NCBI RefSeq assembly: GCF_028747645.1
Contig: NZ_CP118100.1
Location: forward strand, 682,001 to 746,000
Source of the DNA: Microbacterium esteraromaticum
Lineage (GTDB): Bacteria > Actinomycetota > Actinomycetes > Actinomycetales > Microbacteriaceae
Reading direction: 5' to 3'
Length of the DNA stretch: 64,000 nucleotides
Each line of letters starts with the position of its first letter. Position 1 is the first letter of the stretch. Below are positions 34,747 to 42,483 of this stretch, piece after piece. Below the pieces are notes generated by a model, which was not told the DNA's origin, ran no database searches, and saw nothing but the letters and a program-made list of their open reading frames with translations. The position numbers and the translations under genes were made by a program.

Positions 34747-35964
34747 ATGGGGTCTGGGGAACACACAATCGCTGTTGGGAGACCAAAGGTCACGACCAGC
34801 GACGGCACCGCGCGATGGTCAGTGCCCGTCGTGGGACCGAAGGGGATGCCAGAAGAGATCTGGTACGAGGTGCCGGCTGCGTACGCCGACATGCTCACCG
34901 AACGCGTTGACCCTGCCTTGATCGCGCTCACCATTCCCTCGATGCGGCTTCGTGCACCGCTCACCTTCGAAGGCACAGTAACTGATGAGTTGGCTTTCGC
35001 GCACAGTGACTTGCGCGCTCTCTACTCAGCGAGCGGTGGCCGAGCGCCGGTGTCGGTCGACTTCCACGACACCGCGCCTGCTGACGCGTCCGGGACAAGC
35101 GTGGCGGCCGGATTCTCTGCGGGAATTGACTCGTACGCGCTGATGGCAGAACACCACTATGCGTCAGATATCCCTCCGCAGCTCCGGCTGACCCATCTCT
35201 TGTTCAACAACGTCGGCTCTCACGTGCACGGGCGAGAACAGCTGTGGCGCACGCGTCTGCGCAGGGTGGTCCCGGTCGCCGACGCGCTGGGGCTCCCGAT
35301 GATCCCCGTCAACTCCAATCTTGACGAGATCCCTGCGCCCGGGGTGTCGTACGAGCCGCTCAGCTCACCGGCGAATGCCTCTGTGGCGCACGTGCTCAGC
35401 GCGGGGCTGCGGTCATGGTACTTCGCGTCGAGCGTCGAGTACCGCCGAGTGGGCGTAACCCCCAACGCGTACAACTCGGCATTCGTCGATCCGATTGCCT
35501 TCCCGCTGATGTCGACCACGTCACTCTCATTGCGCGTTGCCTCGTCACGCATGCGACGCATCGACAAGGCTCGCGTTGTCGCGGACCTGCCTGATGCATG
35601 GACCTCGCTTGATGTGTGCATCGAGGTCGAACCCGGCGCAAAGACCAACTGCGCCCAGTGCTGGAAGTGCCGGCTGACACTCGCCGCGCTTGATCTGCAC
35701 GGGGCCGTGGACAGGTTCGAGTCGCAGTTCGACCTCAACCGCTGGCGTGCGGACCGAGAGCGCTACTTGGCGCGCGCGAGCCTCGTCAAAGGGCCGGCTC
35801 TCGTCCGTGAACTGCAGGAGCTGATGGACGAGGTCGGCTACGAAGTCTCGCCATCGGCGAGAAGATATGCCGCGCGAGAGATCGCCGCTGAGGCACTCGA
35901 ACGGCAAGTTCTGCGCGTTAAGCGTCGCGGTGGTCGTGCCTATCGTCGAATCACGCGTCGGTAG
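34747..35964 (+). CDS. PP-loop (QueC-like) protein of unknown function, copy 1
   Basis: A 405-residue protein I do not recognise as a named gene. Residues 1-110 are a conserved N-terminal domain shared with the neighbour (TARWSVPVVG, IPSMRLRAPLTFEG). At 123-129 it has FSAGIDS, a variant of the SGGxDS loop that binds ATP in PP-loop pyrophosphatases (second Gly is Ala). Then come LLFNNVGSH, PVNSNLDE and a cysteine set at 291, 302, 305 and 308 (C-x10-C-x2-C-x2-C) like the zinc site of QueC. A basic C-terminal tail ends RRITRR. PP-loop enzymes adenylate a carboxyl or carbonyl group before attack by a nucleophile. Inside a polysaccharide locus this could modify a sugar acid or a protein. It faces its homologue at 35940-37151, overlapping by 25 bases tail to tail. 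Confidence 0.75.
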   Translation: MGSGEHTIAVGRPKVTTSDGTARWSVPVVGPKGMPEEIWYEVPAAYADMLTERVDPALIALTIPSMRLRAPLTFEGTVTDELAFAHSDLRALYSASGGRAPVSVDFHDTAPADASGTSVAAGFSAGIDSYALMAEHHYASDIPPQLRLTHLLFNNVGSHVHGREQLWRTRLRRVVPVADALGLPMIPVNSNLDEIPAPGVSYEPLSSPANASVAHVLSAGLRSWYFASSVEYRRVGVTPNAYNSAFVDPIAFPLMSTTSLSLRVASSRMRRIDKARVVADLPDAWTSLDVCIEVEPGAKTNCAQCWKCRLTLAALDLHGAVDRFESQFDLNRWRADRERYLARASLVKGPALVRELQELMDEVGYEVSPSARRYAAREIAAEALERQVLRVKRRGGRAYRRITRR

Positions 35965-37151
35965 CGGCGCACAACGGCCCGCTGTACCCTGCCGGAGAAG
36001 GCGTGGATACGGCGCCAACCGGCGGGCACAGCATGGATGATCACGCGACGCGGCACGCGATAGCCACGTTGCGTGATGAGTTCGCGCAACTCAGCCATGA
36101 GTAGGTCGTCGCGGTCTGTCAAGACCTCCCACAGGTAGGCCTCACGGATCGTCGCCCAATGGTTGAGGTCGAAGATGCTGCGGTACCGGTCGGACACACC
36201 GAGGACTTCGAGAGCCAGGAGCGTTCGCCTGCACTTCTTGCAGTCCGAACACTGTTGCGCGCTGGCCGTCTCGATGTTGCTGCAAACGTCGAGATACTCC
36301 CACGACAGGGGAATGTCTGCGACCATCGCGGTCTTGTCCACGCGACGCAGCGCGCCACCGGAATCACGCGTCGTCAACATCGTCGTGCTGAACAAGCCCA
36401 GCGCGATGGGATCCACGAGGGCTGCCGCACCAGGCTGGACCGCGATGGCTCGGTAATCAAACGCTGAGGCGTACAACCACGTACCGATGCCACGGCTGAG
36501 CAGATACGCGACGGAAACGTTGCGTGGAGTGTGAGTCAGGAAGAACCACAGCGGGGGCGCGTAGAACGCATCGAGGTTCGAGTCGATGTCGATCAGCGGT
36601 AACCCGATGCGGTGGACGGAAGGCGAGAGCCTGGCCAGACGCTCCCTGGCGAGCGCATCGGCTTCAGGGCCCCAACCGTGTGACCCGACGTTGTTGAACA
36701 ACAAGTGGGTTACGCGTTGGGTCTCGGGCACGCGCTCGGCGTAGTGATGAGTCGCCAGGACCGCAAACGAATCGACGCCGCCGGAGTAGCCGGTGGCGAC
36801 GCCTTCGGCGCGTGGGCGTGCCGGAGACGTTCGCGACGTGGTGAGGGGTTGCGGCGCTCCTCGACCGTTCTCGGCGTACAGCGCCTGGATCTCGCTGAAT
36901 GCGGCGACCAACTCGTCGGTGACGACTCCCTCGACGGTGATCGGCGCGCGCAAATGCATCGACGGGATCATGAGCGCGATCACGGCTGCGTCGGCTCGAT
37001 CGCAGAGCATGTCCGCGTACCTGGTGGGTATGGAGTACCAGAGGACTTCTGGGAGCCCCTCGCCGGAGACCGGCACCGACCATCGTGTGCGGTCGCCGAG
37101 CGTGACGATCGTTGGCATGCCGATCGTGATCTGAGGCTGGCGCTCACTCAT
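35940..37151 (-). CDS. PP-loop (QueC-like) protein of unknown function, copy 2
   Basis: A 403-residue homologue of the convergent neighbour. The ATP loop is intact here: GYSGGVDS at 121-128. Shared landmarks are TRWSVPVSG, IPSMHLRAPITVEGVVTDEL, THLLFNNVGSH, DIDSNLDAF, ALVDPIALGLFSTT and RRVDKTAMVADIPLSWEYLDVC, followed by Cys 290, 301, 304 and 307 in the same C-x10-C-x2-C-x2-C pattern. The tail is basic (RRYRRVIRR). ATG 37151 is chosen because CATACT sits six bases upstream (37158-37163, minus strand); the long open frame to 37631 is antisense overrun. No substrate can be named. The catalytic fold is fairly safe, the reaction is not. Confidence 0.75.
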   Translation of the reverse strand: MSERQPQITIGMPTIVTLGDRTRWSVPVSGEGLPEVLWYSIPTRYADMLCDRADAAVIALMIPSMHLRAPITVEGVVTDELVAAFSEIQALYAENGRGAPQPLTTSRTSPARPRAEGVATGYSGGVDSFAVLATHHYAERVPETQRVTHLLFNNVGSHGWGPEADALARERLARLSPSVHRIGLPLIDIDSNLDAFYAPPLWFFLTHTPRNVSVAYLLSRGIGTWLYASAFDYRAIAVQPGAAALVDPIALGLFSTTMLTTRDSGGALRRVDKTAMVADIPLSWEYLDVCSNIETASAQQCSDCKKCRRTLLALEVLGVSDRYRSIFDLNHWATIREAYLWEVLTDRDDLLMAELRELITQRGYRVPRRVIIHAVPAGWRRIHAFSGRVQRAVVRRYRRVIRR

Positions 37152-37157
37152 GGCCCA

Positions 37158-37163
37158 AGTATG
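37158..37163 (-). promoter_or_regulatory. -10 box of the second PP-loop gene, leaderless spacing
   Basis: CATACT on the minus strand, six bases, then ATG 37151. Same layout as the promoter of the homologous gene at 34747. Confidence 0.5.
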
Positions 37164-37247
37164 CCTCCGAACCGCACGCATGTACCGCGTCCATTCGCCT
37201 ATCGTGGTCGAGGGGAGCCCGCACACGCGAGCGAAGATGGGGATCTG

Positions 37248-38219
37248 GTGAACGAACGCAGCGCAGTCGTTGTGGTGGCGACGTACCGTCGCCCCGATCA
37301 CGTGCGAAAGTGCCTGGAGCATCTCCGGGAGCAGACAGTGAGGCCTCGGCGAGTGGTCGTGGTCGATGCGTCGCCGGACGAGCTCACCCGGAAGGTCGTC
37401 GAGAGTTTTCGCGACGTGGAGTATCGACGCAATGACCTGGGGGTCGGGACGACGGCGACTTCGCGTGCGATTGGAGTGCAGGGGGCGAGTGAAGACGTCA
37501 TCGTCTTCATCGACGATGATGCGTATGCCGAAGCGGAGTGGCTCGGGCAGATGCTCATCCCCTTCGAGAACCCACTCGTAGGCGGCGTCGGAGGCCGGGC
37601 GCGCAATGGCCAGGCTGGCGAAGAGGATCAAGGTCGTGACCGCATCGGGCGGCTACTGCGCGACGGGCAGCTCACGGGCAACTTCGCTGCAGACCCGGGG
37701 CACGTCGCGCCGATCGACCACATGCTCGGGGCGAGCATGGCGGTGCGCGCCGACGCGTTGCGTGCGGTGGGTGGCATCCGCGACTACTACCCGGGTACGT
37801 GTCTTCGAGAGGAGACAGACGTGGCGTTGCGTATCAAGAAGGCAGGTTTTCGACTGTTGTTCGCCCCGCGAGCGGTGGTTCTGCACGTGGCGGGCGAGTA
37901 CGCGAAGGGGCGTCGCTTCGACATGCGCTACCGGTTCTACGGTTCGCGAAACCAGGTCGTCTTGATCGCCACGACGCTCGGATGGACCGACCCCCATCTG
38001 GCGCGCTCCCTCGCCCGTACCGTTCGGCAGGCTGGCGCCCAGGTTGCCGAAGGTGCGACGGTCGCGCTGTGCGGACGTGATGGACGCCCCCGGGTGCGCG
38101 CGCTCGCCGGGGGGATCGTTCGGGGAATCGTCGATCTGGCAGGAATGATCGTCGGCCTTGCCGCTGCCATCAGGCCACGGGACCGTGCCGCGGCGTACTC
38201 GGCGGAGTGGCGCGCGTGA
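37248..38219 (+). CDS. GT2 family glycosyltransferase
   Basis: A 323-residue GT-A enzyme: AVVVVATYRRPDHVRKCLEHL at the start, VVVVDASPDE, and metal-binding DDD at 89-91 (VFIDDDAYAE). Later DHMLGASMAVRADAL, the acceptor-side loop, and EETDVALRIKKAGF with the likely catalytic Asp. GTG 37248 has GGGGA a few bases upstream; the frame before it is antisense to the PP-loop gene. It is the first gene of a three-gene plus-strand unit (37248-39957). Confidence 0.83.
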   Translation: MNERSAVVVVATYRRPDHVRKCLEHLREQTVRPRRVVVVDASPDELTRKVVESFRDVEYRRNDLGVGTTATSRAIGVQGASEDVIVFIDDDAYAEAEWLGQMLIPFENPLVGGVGGRARNGQAGEEDQGRDRIGRLLRDGQLTGNFAADPGHVAPIDHMLGASMAVRADALRAVGGIRDYYPGTCLREETDVALRIKKAGFRLLFAPRAVVLHVAGEYAKGRRFDMRYRFYGSRNQVVLIATTLGWTDPHLARSLARTVRQAGAQVAEGATVALCGRDGRPRVRALAGGIVRGIVDLAGMIVGLAAAIRPRDRAAAYSAEWRA

Positions 38220-39118
38220 CCGCCCGGGCTCGTCGGATCAACGCCTACGTTCTGTTGGCTGACCCGAGCTATCTTCGCGAGAGCATCTCGGCTTACTACC
38301 CGTACGTCGATCGGATCGTTCTCTCGTACGATCGCAACGCAACGTCGTGGACGGGGACCCCGCTACCCATCGATCAGTGCCTACGCATCATCGAGGAACT
38401 CGACGTTGACGCAAAGTGCGTGCGCGCCCCCGGCGACTTTGCGCGGCTGGAGCACCACCCGCTGGACAACGACACGTTCCAACGCCAAGCCGCGCTCGAT
38501 ATTGCCTCAGAAGGAGCCGACTGGGTGCTGCAGCTCGACACCGACGAGGTGATGCTCGACCCACGCACGTTCTTCGACATGCTCGCGCGGGCAGAGCAAG
38601 CGGGCGCGGCCGGCTTGGATTACCCCGCACGCTGGCTCTACACGCGCACTGGTCCCGGGCGCTACCTGGAGGTGACCCGACGATACTGGCAGGTCGCAGC
38701 GTCGTTCCCAGGGCCGCTCGCCGTGCGCGCGGGAACTGTGTTGAATCATGCCCGCCAAGCGAACGTGCGGTTGTTCCGCGTCGACTTCGCCGAGAGGAAC
38801 ACCGATCCGTGGCGGTCGAGTGACGCAGTCGTGCATGCTGTCGTTCCGCGGGCCAGTGCAGTGCTGCACTTCTCGTGGGTTCGCGACCCCGAAGCGATCC
38901 GCCGCAAGTTCGCCTGGTCCGGGCACACTCGCGTCATGCGTCCGCCAAAGGTCTACCGCCGGTGGGTGTGGCGCACCAGGCATCCGATGATCACCGCGCT
39001 GACGACTCCCTTACGGCGCAGGGACGACGGTCGCTATCGGCTTTCACGCGTTCCCGAACCGCCCGGCGGCGCGCCCATTGTCATCGCGTTCCCCGATGCG
39101 ACGGAAGAGCAGTCGTAG
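38216..39118 (+). CDS. glycosyltransferase, GT2-like with DTDE metal site
   Basis: A 300-residue protein with a GT-A character: INAYVLLADPSYLRESISAYY, DRIVLSYDRNAT, and DTDE at 108-111 within DWVLQLDTDEVMLD, which should coordinate the metal and nucleotide sugar. It lacks the common GT2 start motif, so family placement is loose. GTG 38216 has GGAG at 38204-38207 and overlaps the previous stop; GTG 38207 is possible too. It is followed two bases later by the GT11-like gene. Confidence 0.68.
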   Translation: MTARARRINAYVLLADPSYLRESISAYYPYVDRIVLSYDRNATSWTGTPLPIDQCLRIIEELDVDAKCVRAPGDFARLEHHPLDNDTFQRQAALDIASEGADWVLQLDTDEVMLDPRTFFDMLARAEQAGAAGLDYPARWLYTRTGPGRYLEVTRRYWQVAASFPGPLAVRAGTVLNHARQANVRLFRVDFAERNTDPWRSSDAVVHAVVPRASAVLHFSWVRDPEAIRRKFAWSGHTRVMRPPKVYRRWVWRTRHPMITALTTPLRRRDDGRYRLSRVPEPPGGAPIVIAFPDATEEQS

Positions 39119-39120
39119 CG

Positions 39121-39957
39121 ATGGGCAGAGTGATTCGGGGTGCCAAGCGAGTCGCGCGCCGTACCGTCGACGAGGCCCACAGTCGAGCGGCGGCAGCCCT
39201 GGACACGCTGCGCTGGGGCGACCGTGTCGTCTTGCGCACCCCATCGGCCGGGCTCCGGTTGGGGAACCTGTTGTATGTGTGGCTCCAGGCTCATCGCAGA
39301 ACCACACAGGGCGAACACGTCAGCGCGGTCGAGTCGCGCGCGATGGCGCCGTGGCTAGAGGAGTTTCCCACGCTGCGCGAGCTCACCGTCGCTCCGGTGG
39401 ACGTCCGCTTCTCGGACCGACGTGAATGGGACCCGGCCTGGCTCTACCAGCGCTTTGGTGTGGACTTCGATCGCCTGGAGTTGGGCGCGTTCATTCAGGA
39501 TGTCTTCGCGGAGCGCGCAGCTGGCGCCGTCGACGAGCGCCTGGTGGTCAACATCCGACGAGGTGATTTCTACGCGACTGAGTTCGAGGCGAAGCACGGT
39601 TTCGACGTTGTGGCGTACACATCCGCTGCGCTCGCGCACTTCTCCGATGACACTGGTGTCTTTGTCGTCTCTGATGACGCGGAATGGTGTCGGAGTCACC
39701 TGGGCGACAAGCTACGCTCACGCTTCGGCGACGTCGAGTACGCCGTCCCCGACCCACTGCAGAACCTGCTCGCACTCGCCAGCGCGCGGCGGCTCATCGG
39801 CGCCAACTCGACCTTCTCGTACTGGGGAGCGTACATCGCGGATGCGCTGCACTCTGACGTACAGATCGTGATGCCGCGCTTTCACGCGCGAATGTCACAC
39901 GGTACCGACGCCCATCAGCTCGACCCGAACTGGACGGCTCTCGAAGGCTTCCACTGA
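39121..39957 (+). CDS. GT11-like (alpha-1,2-fucosyltransferase type) glycosyltransferase
   Basis: A 278-residue protein. VVNIRRGDFY (142-151) fits the HxRRxD motif I of alpha-1,2/1,6-fucosyltransferases, VVSDDAEWC the SDDxxWC segment, and IGANSTFSYWGAYI (227-240) the C-terminal motif of GT11. Members normally transfer L-fucose from GDP-fucose. No GDP-fucose genes (gmd, fcl) are in the window, so the donor may be made elsewhere or differ. GGAAGAG lies upstream of ATG 39121. It ends 12 bases before the convergent ABC exporter. Confidence 0.75.
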   Translation: MGRVIRGAKRVARRTVDEAHSRAAAALDTLRWGDRVVLRTPSAGLRLGNLLYVWLQAHRRTTQGEHVSAVESRAMAPWLEEFPTLRELTVAPVDVRFSDRREWDPAWLYQRFGVDFDRLELGAFIQDVFAERAAGAVDERLVVNIRRGDFYATEFEAKHGFDVVAYTSAALAHFSDDTGVFVVSDDAEWCRSHLGDKLRSRFGDVEYAVPDPLQNLLALASARRLIGANSTFSYWGAYIADALHSDVQIVMPRFHARMSHGTDAHQLDPNWTALEGFH

Positions 39958-39969
39958 GCCATCGCTCGG

Positions 39970-41781
39970 TTACTCGAGCTTTCCCAGCTCCACGAGCCGT
40001 GCGAACTCCTCGTTCGCCTGGCGCACCTCGTCGAACGTTCCGCGCGTAGCGATGCGACCCGACTCCAAGAAGATGAGGGTGTCGGCGTCGCGGACCGTCG
40101 AGAGACGGTGCGCAACGATCAGTACCGTCATGCTTCCACGCAGGCGGTCGAGGGTCGCCGCGATCTCGTGCTCGGTCGCGTTGTCGAGTGCGCTCGTCGC
40201 CTCATCGAGCACCAGCACCCGAGGGCGGCGGTACAGTGCCCGTGCCAGACCGATGCGCTGACGCTGCCCGCCCGACAGACGCACTCCGCGATCACCGACC
40301 ATCGTGTCGAAGCCCTGTGGCAGATCGGCGATGAGCGCATCGAGCTGCGCGACCGACGCCACCTCTCGCATCCGATCCAGGTCGAGGTCCTTCGGTGCGA
40401 CGCCGAAGGCGATGTTGGCCGCCACCGTGTCATTCGCGAGGAACACCTCTTGCGGCACGACACCGAGTCCTGAGTACCAGGTGGCGAGGTCTTCGTCGAT
40501 CGGGCGCCCGCCGCACGAGATGGTTCCCGAGGTGGGGGAGAGCAGCCCGAGGACGAGGTCGAGCAGGGTGCTCTTGCCGGCGCCGCTCGAACCTACGAAT
40601 GCCGTCGTCTCGTTCGCCGGGATGCACAGCGACAGCCCCTCGAGCACCGGGCGATCCGCATCGGCGTACTGGAACGTCACCTGGTCGAGCTCGATGTCGC
40701 CGTGGTAGGGTTCGCCGGCCGTTGCGCGCGCGTCGTGGATGCCATCGGTCTCGAGCTCGTCAAGAGCCTCGGTGAAGATACGGAGCCCGGCGCGGCCGGC
40801 GCGCATGGTGCCGACGTTCGCGGTGATGCGGTTCAGCGTCGGCAGCGCACGCATGGATGCCGCGGCGAAGAGACCGAGAATCGGCAGCACCTGGTCGGCC
40901 TGCCCAGTGGCATACAACAGGGCAGCGATACCGACGATGGCAACGATGAAGCTGACCTCGAGCAGATAGCGGGGAATATCTGCGAGCACGGCCATGAGTC
41001 TCGATTGATGCGCGCCATCGAGCTTGGCGCGGCGGTAGCCGTCGATGAACCGATCGGCGCTACCCGTCAGGCGCGTCTCGCGGAAGCCGTCGAGGCCGGG
41101 CATCAGAGACTGCCAGGCACGCAGGCCCGCCTCGGCCAGGTTCTCGCCAATACGCAGCTGGCGTCGGCGCAGCACGTGTTGCACGCCGAACACCAAGAGA
41201 CCGAAGAGCGCGACCGCGAACACGGTGACACCGGGTGAGGTGACCAGGAGCACCGCGACGATCGCGGCGAGCACCAGCGTGTCTGTGAACAGCGTCAGCC
41301 CGGCCAGCAGCACACTGGCCGACTGGTTGGTCGCGTCGTTGATGTTGCGGTACACCGTGCTCAGGCTGCGCTGGCGATGCTGGCCGTAGGGGGCGAGCAC
41401 GTACCGGCGCATCAGTTCGACCGAAGCGAGTGCCGACAGGCGCGTCGTGCGCCCCAGCAGCCACCAGCGGAAGAGCAATGAACCTGCGCTCTTGACGACG
41501 AAAGCCGAGGCGACACCACCCGCGACGACGGGAATGAGGACCTGCAGGTCGGTTGTGCCGAGCAGATCGGCGATGACCCGATTCACGCCCTCCAGCGGAC
41601 CCGACGAGGTGACGAGCTGCATGAGCGGGATCATGGCCGCGACGCCGACAAGATCAAGGCCCGCCAGAATGACCGAGGCGATCACCGTGGTGACGATCCA
41701 CCGCGATGGCTTGGCGCCGGTGACTCTGAGCAACGACAGCATTTGCGGAACCACGCCCGGGCTCTTCTCAGTGTCAGCCAT
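39970..41781 (-). CDS. MsbA/PglK-like ABC exporter (second copy)
   Basis: A 603-residue half-transporter, clearly homologous to 14130-15938: membrane part with LVGVAAMIPLMQL (cf. LGVAAMVPLMAL), RRYVLAPYGQHR, YRNINDATNQ; ATPase with GSSGAGKST, VVPQEVFLANDTVAANIAFGV, LSGGQRQRIGLARAL, DEATSALD and VAHRLSTVRDAD. ATG 41781 is chosen; the upstream frame to 41895 does not look coding. Candidate flippase of the second module. It is transcribed away from the exported protein at 41927 with a 145-base gap that holds TACGCTAGCAT-like boxes readable in both directions. Confidence 0.88.
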   Translation of the reverse strand: MADTEKSPGVVPQMLSLLRVTGAKPSRWIVTTVIASVILAGLDLVGVAAMIPLMQLVTSSGPLEGVNRVIADLLGTTDLQVLIPVVAGGVASAFVVKSAGSLLFRWWLLGRTTRLSALASVELMRRYVLAPYGQHRQRSLSTVYRNINDATNQSASVLLAGLTLFTDTLVLAAIVAVLLVTSPGVTVFAVALFGLLVFGVQHVLRRRQLRIGENLAEAGLRAWQSLMPGLDGFRETRLTGSADRFIDGYRRAKLDGAHQSRLMAVLADIPRYLLEVSFIVAIVGIAALLYATGQADQVLPILGLFAAASMRALPTLNRITANVGTMRAGRAGLRIFTEALDELETDGIHDARATAGEPYHGDIELDQVTFQYADADRPVLEGLSLCIPANETTAFVGSSGAGKSTLLDLVLGLLSPTSGTISCGGRPIDEDLATWYSGLGVVPQEVFLANDTVAANIAFGVAPKDLDLDRMREVASVAQLDALIADLPQGFDTMVGDRGVRLSGGQRQRIGLARALYRRPRVLVLDEATSALDNATEHEIAATLDRLRGSMTVLIVAHRLSTVRDADTLIFLESGRIATRGTFDEVRQANEEFARLVELGKLE

Positions 41782-41926
41782 CCCGGAACCCCTACATTTC
41801 GCGGCATCACGGGGTTTCCGCGAGCCTTGCCATACGCTAGCATTGTCGCGTTGGCGCGGACGCGTCATGGGATTCTGCATCACGCACTGGGGCAAAGAGC
41901 GGGATGCATGACACTGGGGGCATCAC

Positions 41927-42412
41927 ATGTCTGAAACCGAACAGGGCGGCGTCAGCCGCCGCACCGTCACCAAGGCGATGGCCTGGGCCGTTCCGGCAGT
42001 TGCCGTTGCGTCGACCGTGCCAGTCGCGGCAGCATCCGAAGTGCCGGTGACGCTGACCGGTGTCGGGTGCAAAGAGCCGGGCAACCCGAAGTTCTACCGC
42101 TTCCAAGTGGTCATCACGAACGACAACAACAGCTCGGTGACGGTCTACTTCGACTCATTCACCGTCAACGGCGTGAACAAGACTCCGGTCGACCCGACCA
42201 GCACCACGGTGCCGCCGTTCACTCAGCGGACGATCACAGTGCGTGCGGGAACGTTCGCCGACAGCGCGAACGGTACGGCGACGCTCTTCTACACGTTGAA
42301 CGGCATGTCTGACAGCACCTCCACAGCATTCAACGATCTCCCGCCGACCACCGGCCACGGCGCAGGATGCCTGCTGCAGGTCTTCCCGTACCAGGTGGAT
42401 GTGCCGCTCTAA
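41927..42412 (+). CDS. small exported protein with Tat-type signal
   Basis: A 161-residue secreted protein of unknown function. Twin Arg at 11-12 (VSRRTVTKA), the AMAWAVPAVAVAST core, and cleavage near VAAAS at about 36. The mature part (about 125 residues) is Thr/Ser/Asn rich with beta-strand-like text (YRFQVVITNDNNSSVTVYF) and two Cys (near residues 47 and 150) that could form a disulphide. ATG 41927 follows GGGGG by seven bases. Single gene between the ABC exporter (divergent) and a GT4 gene (convergent), closed by a strong two-step hairpin. The signal peptide resembles those of 20741-22405 and 62276-62986. Confidence 0.72.
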   Translation: MSETEQGGVSRRTVTKAMAWAVPAVAVASTVPVAAASEVPVTLTGVGCKEPGNPKFYRFQVVITNDNNSSVTVYFDSFTVNGVNKTPVDPTSTTVPPFTQRTITVRAGTFADSANGTATLFYTLNGMSDSTSTAFNDLPPTTGHGAGCLLQVFPYQVDVPL

Positions 42413-42437
42413 CAGGCACACGACGACGAAGTCATGC

Positions 42438-42478
42438 CGAGAAGGCGTCATCGCTCTAGGAGCGACGGCGCCTTCTCG
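42438..42478. terminator. bidirectional terminator with nested stems
   Basis: Outer 10-bp stem CGAGAAGGCG/CGCCTTCTCG and inner TCGCTC/GAGCGA around TAG. It lies between convergent genes ending at 42412 and 42484, so it can serve both. Confidence 0.8.
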
Positions 42479-42483
42479 TGCTT

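Noticed and set aside
35940..37631. 563-residue version of the second PP-loop protein with a 160-residue N-terminal extension
   Set aside because: The extension is antisense to the GT2 gene at 37248, and a -10 box with leaderless spacing precedes the internal ATG at 37151.
42438..42478. Cruciform or recombination site
   Set aside because: Position between convergent stop codons explains it as a bidirectional terminator.
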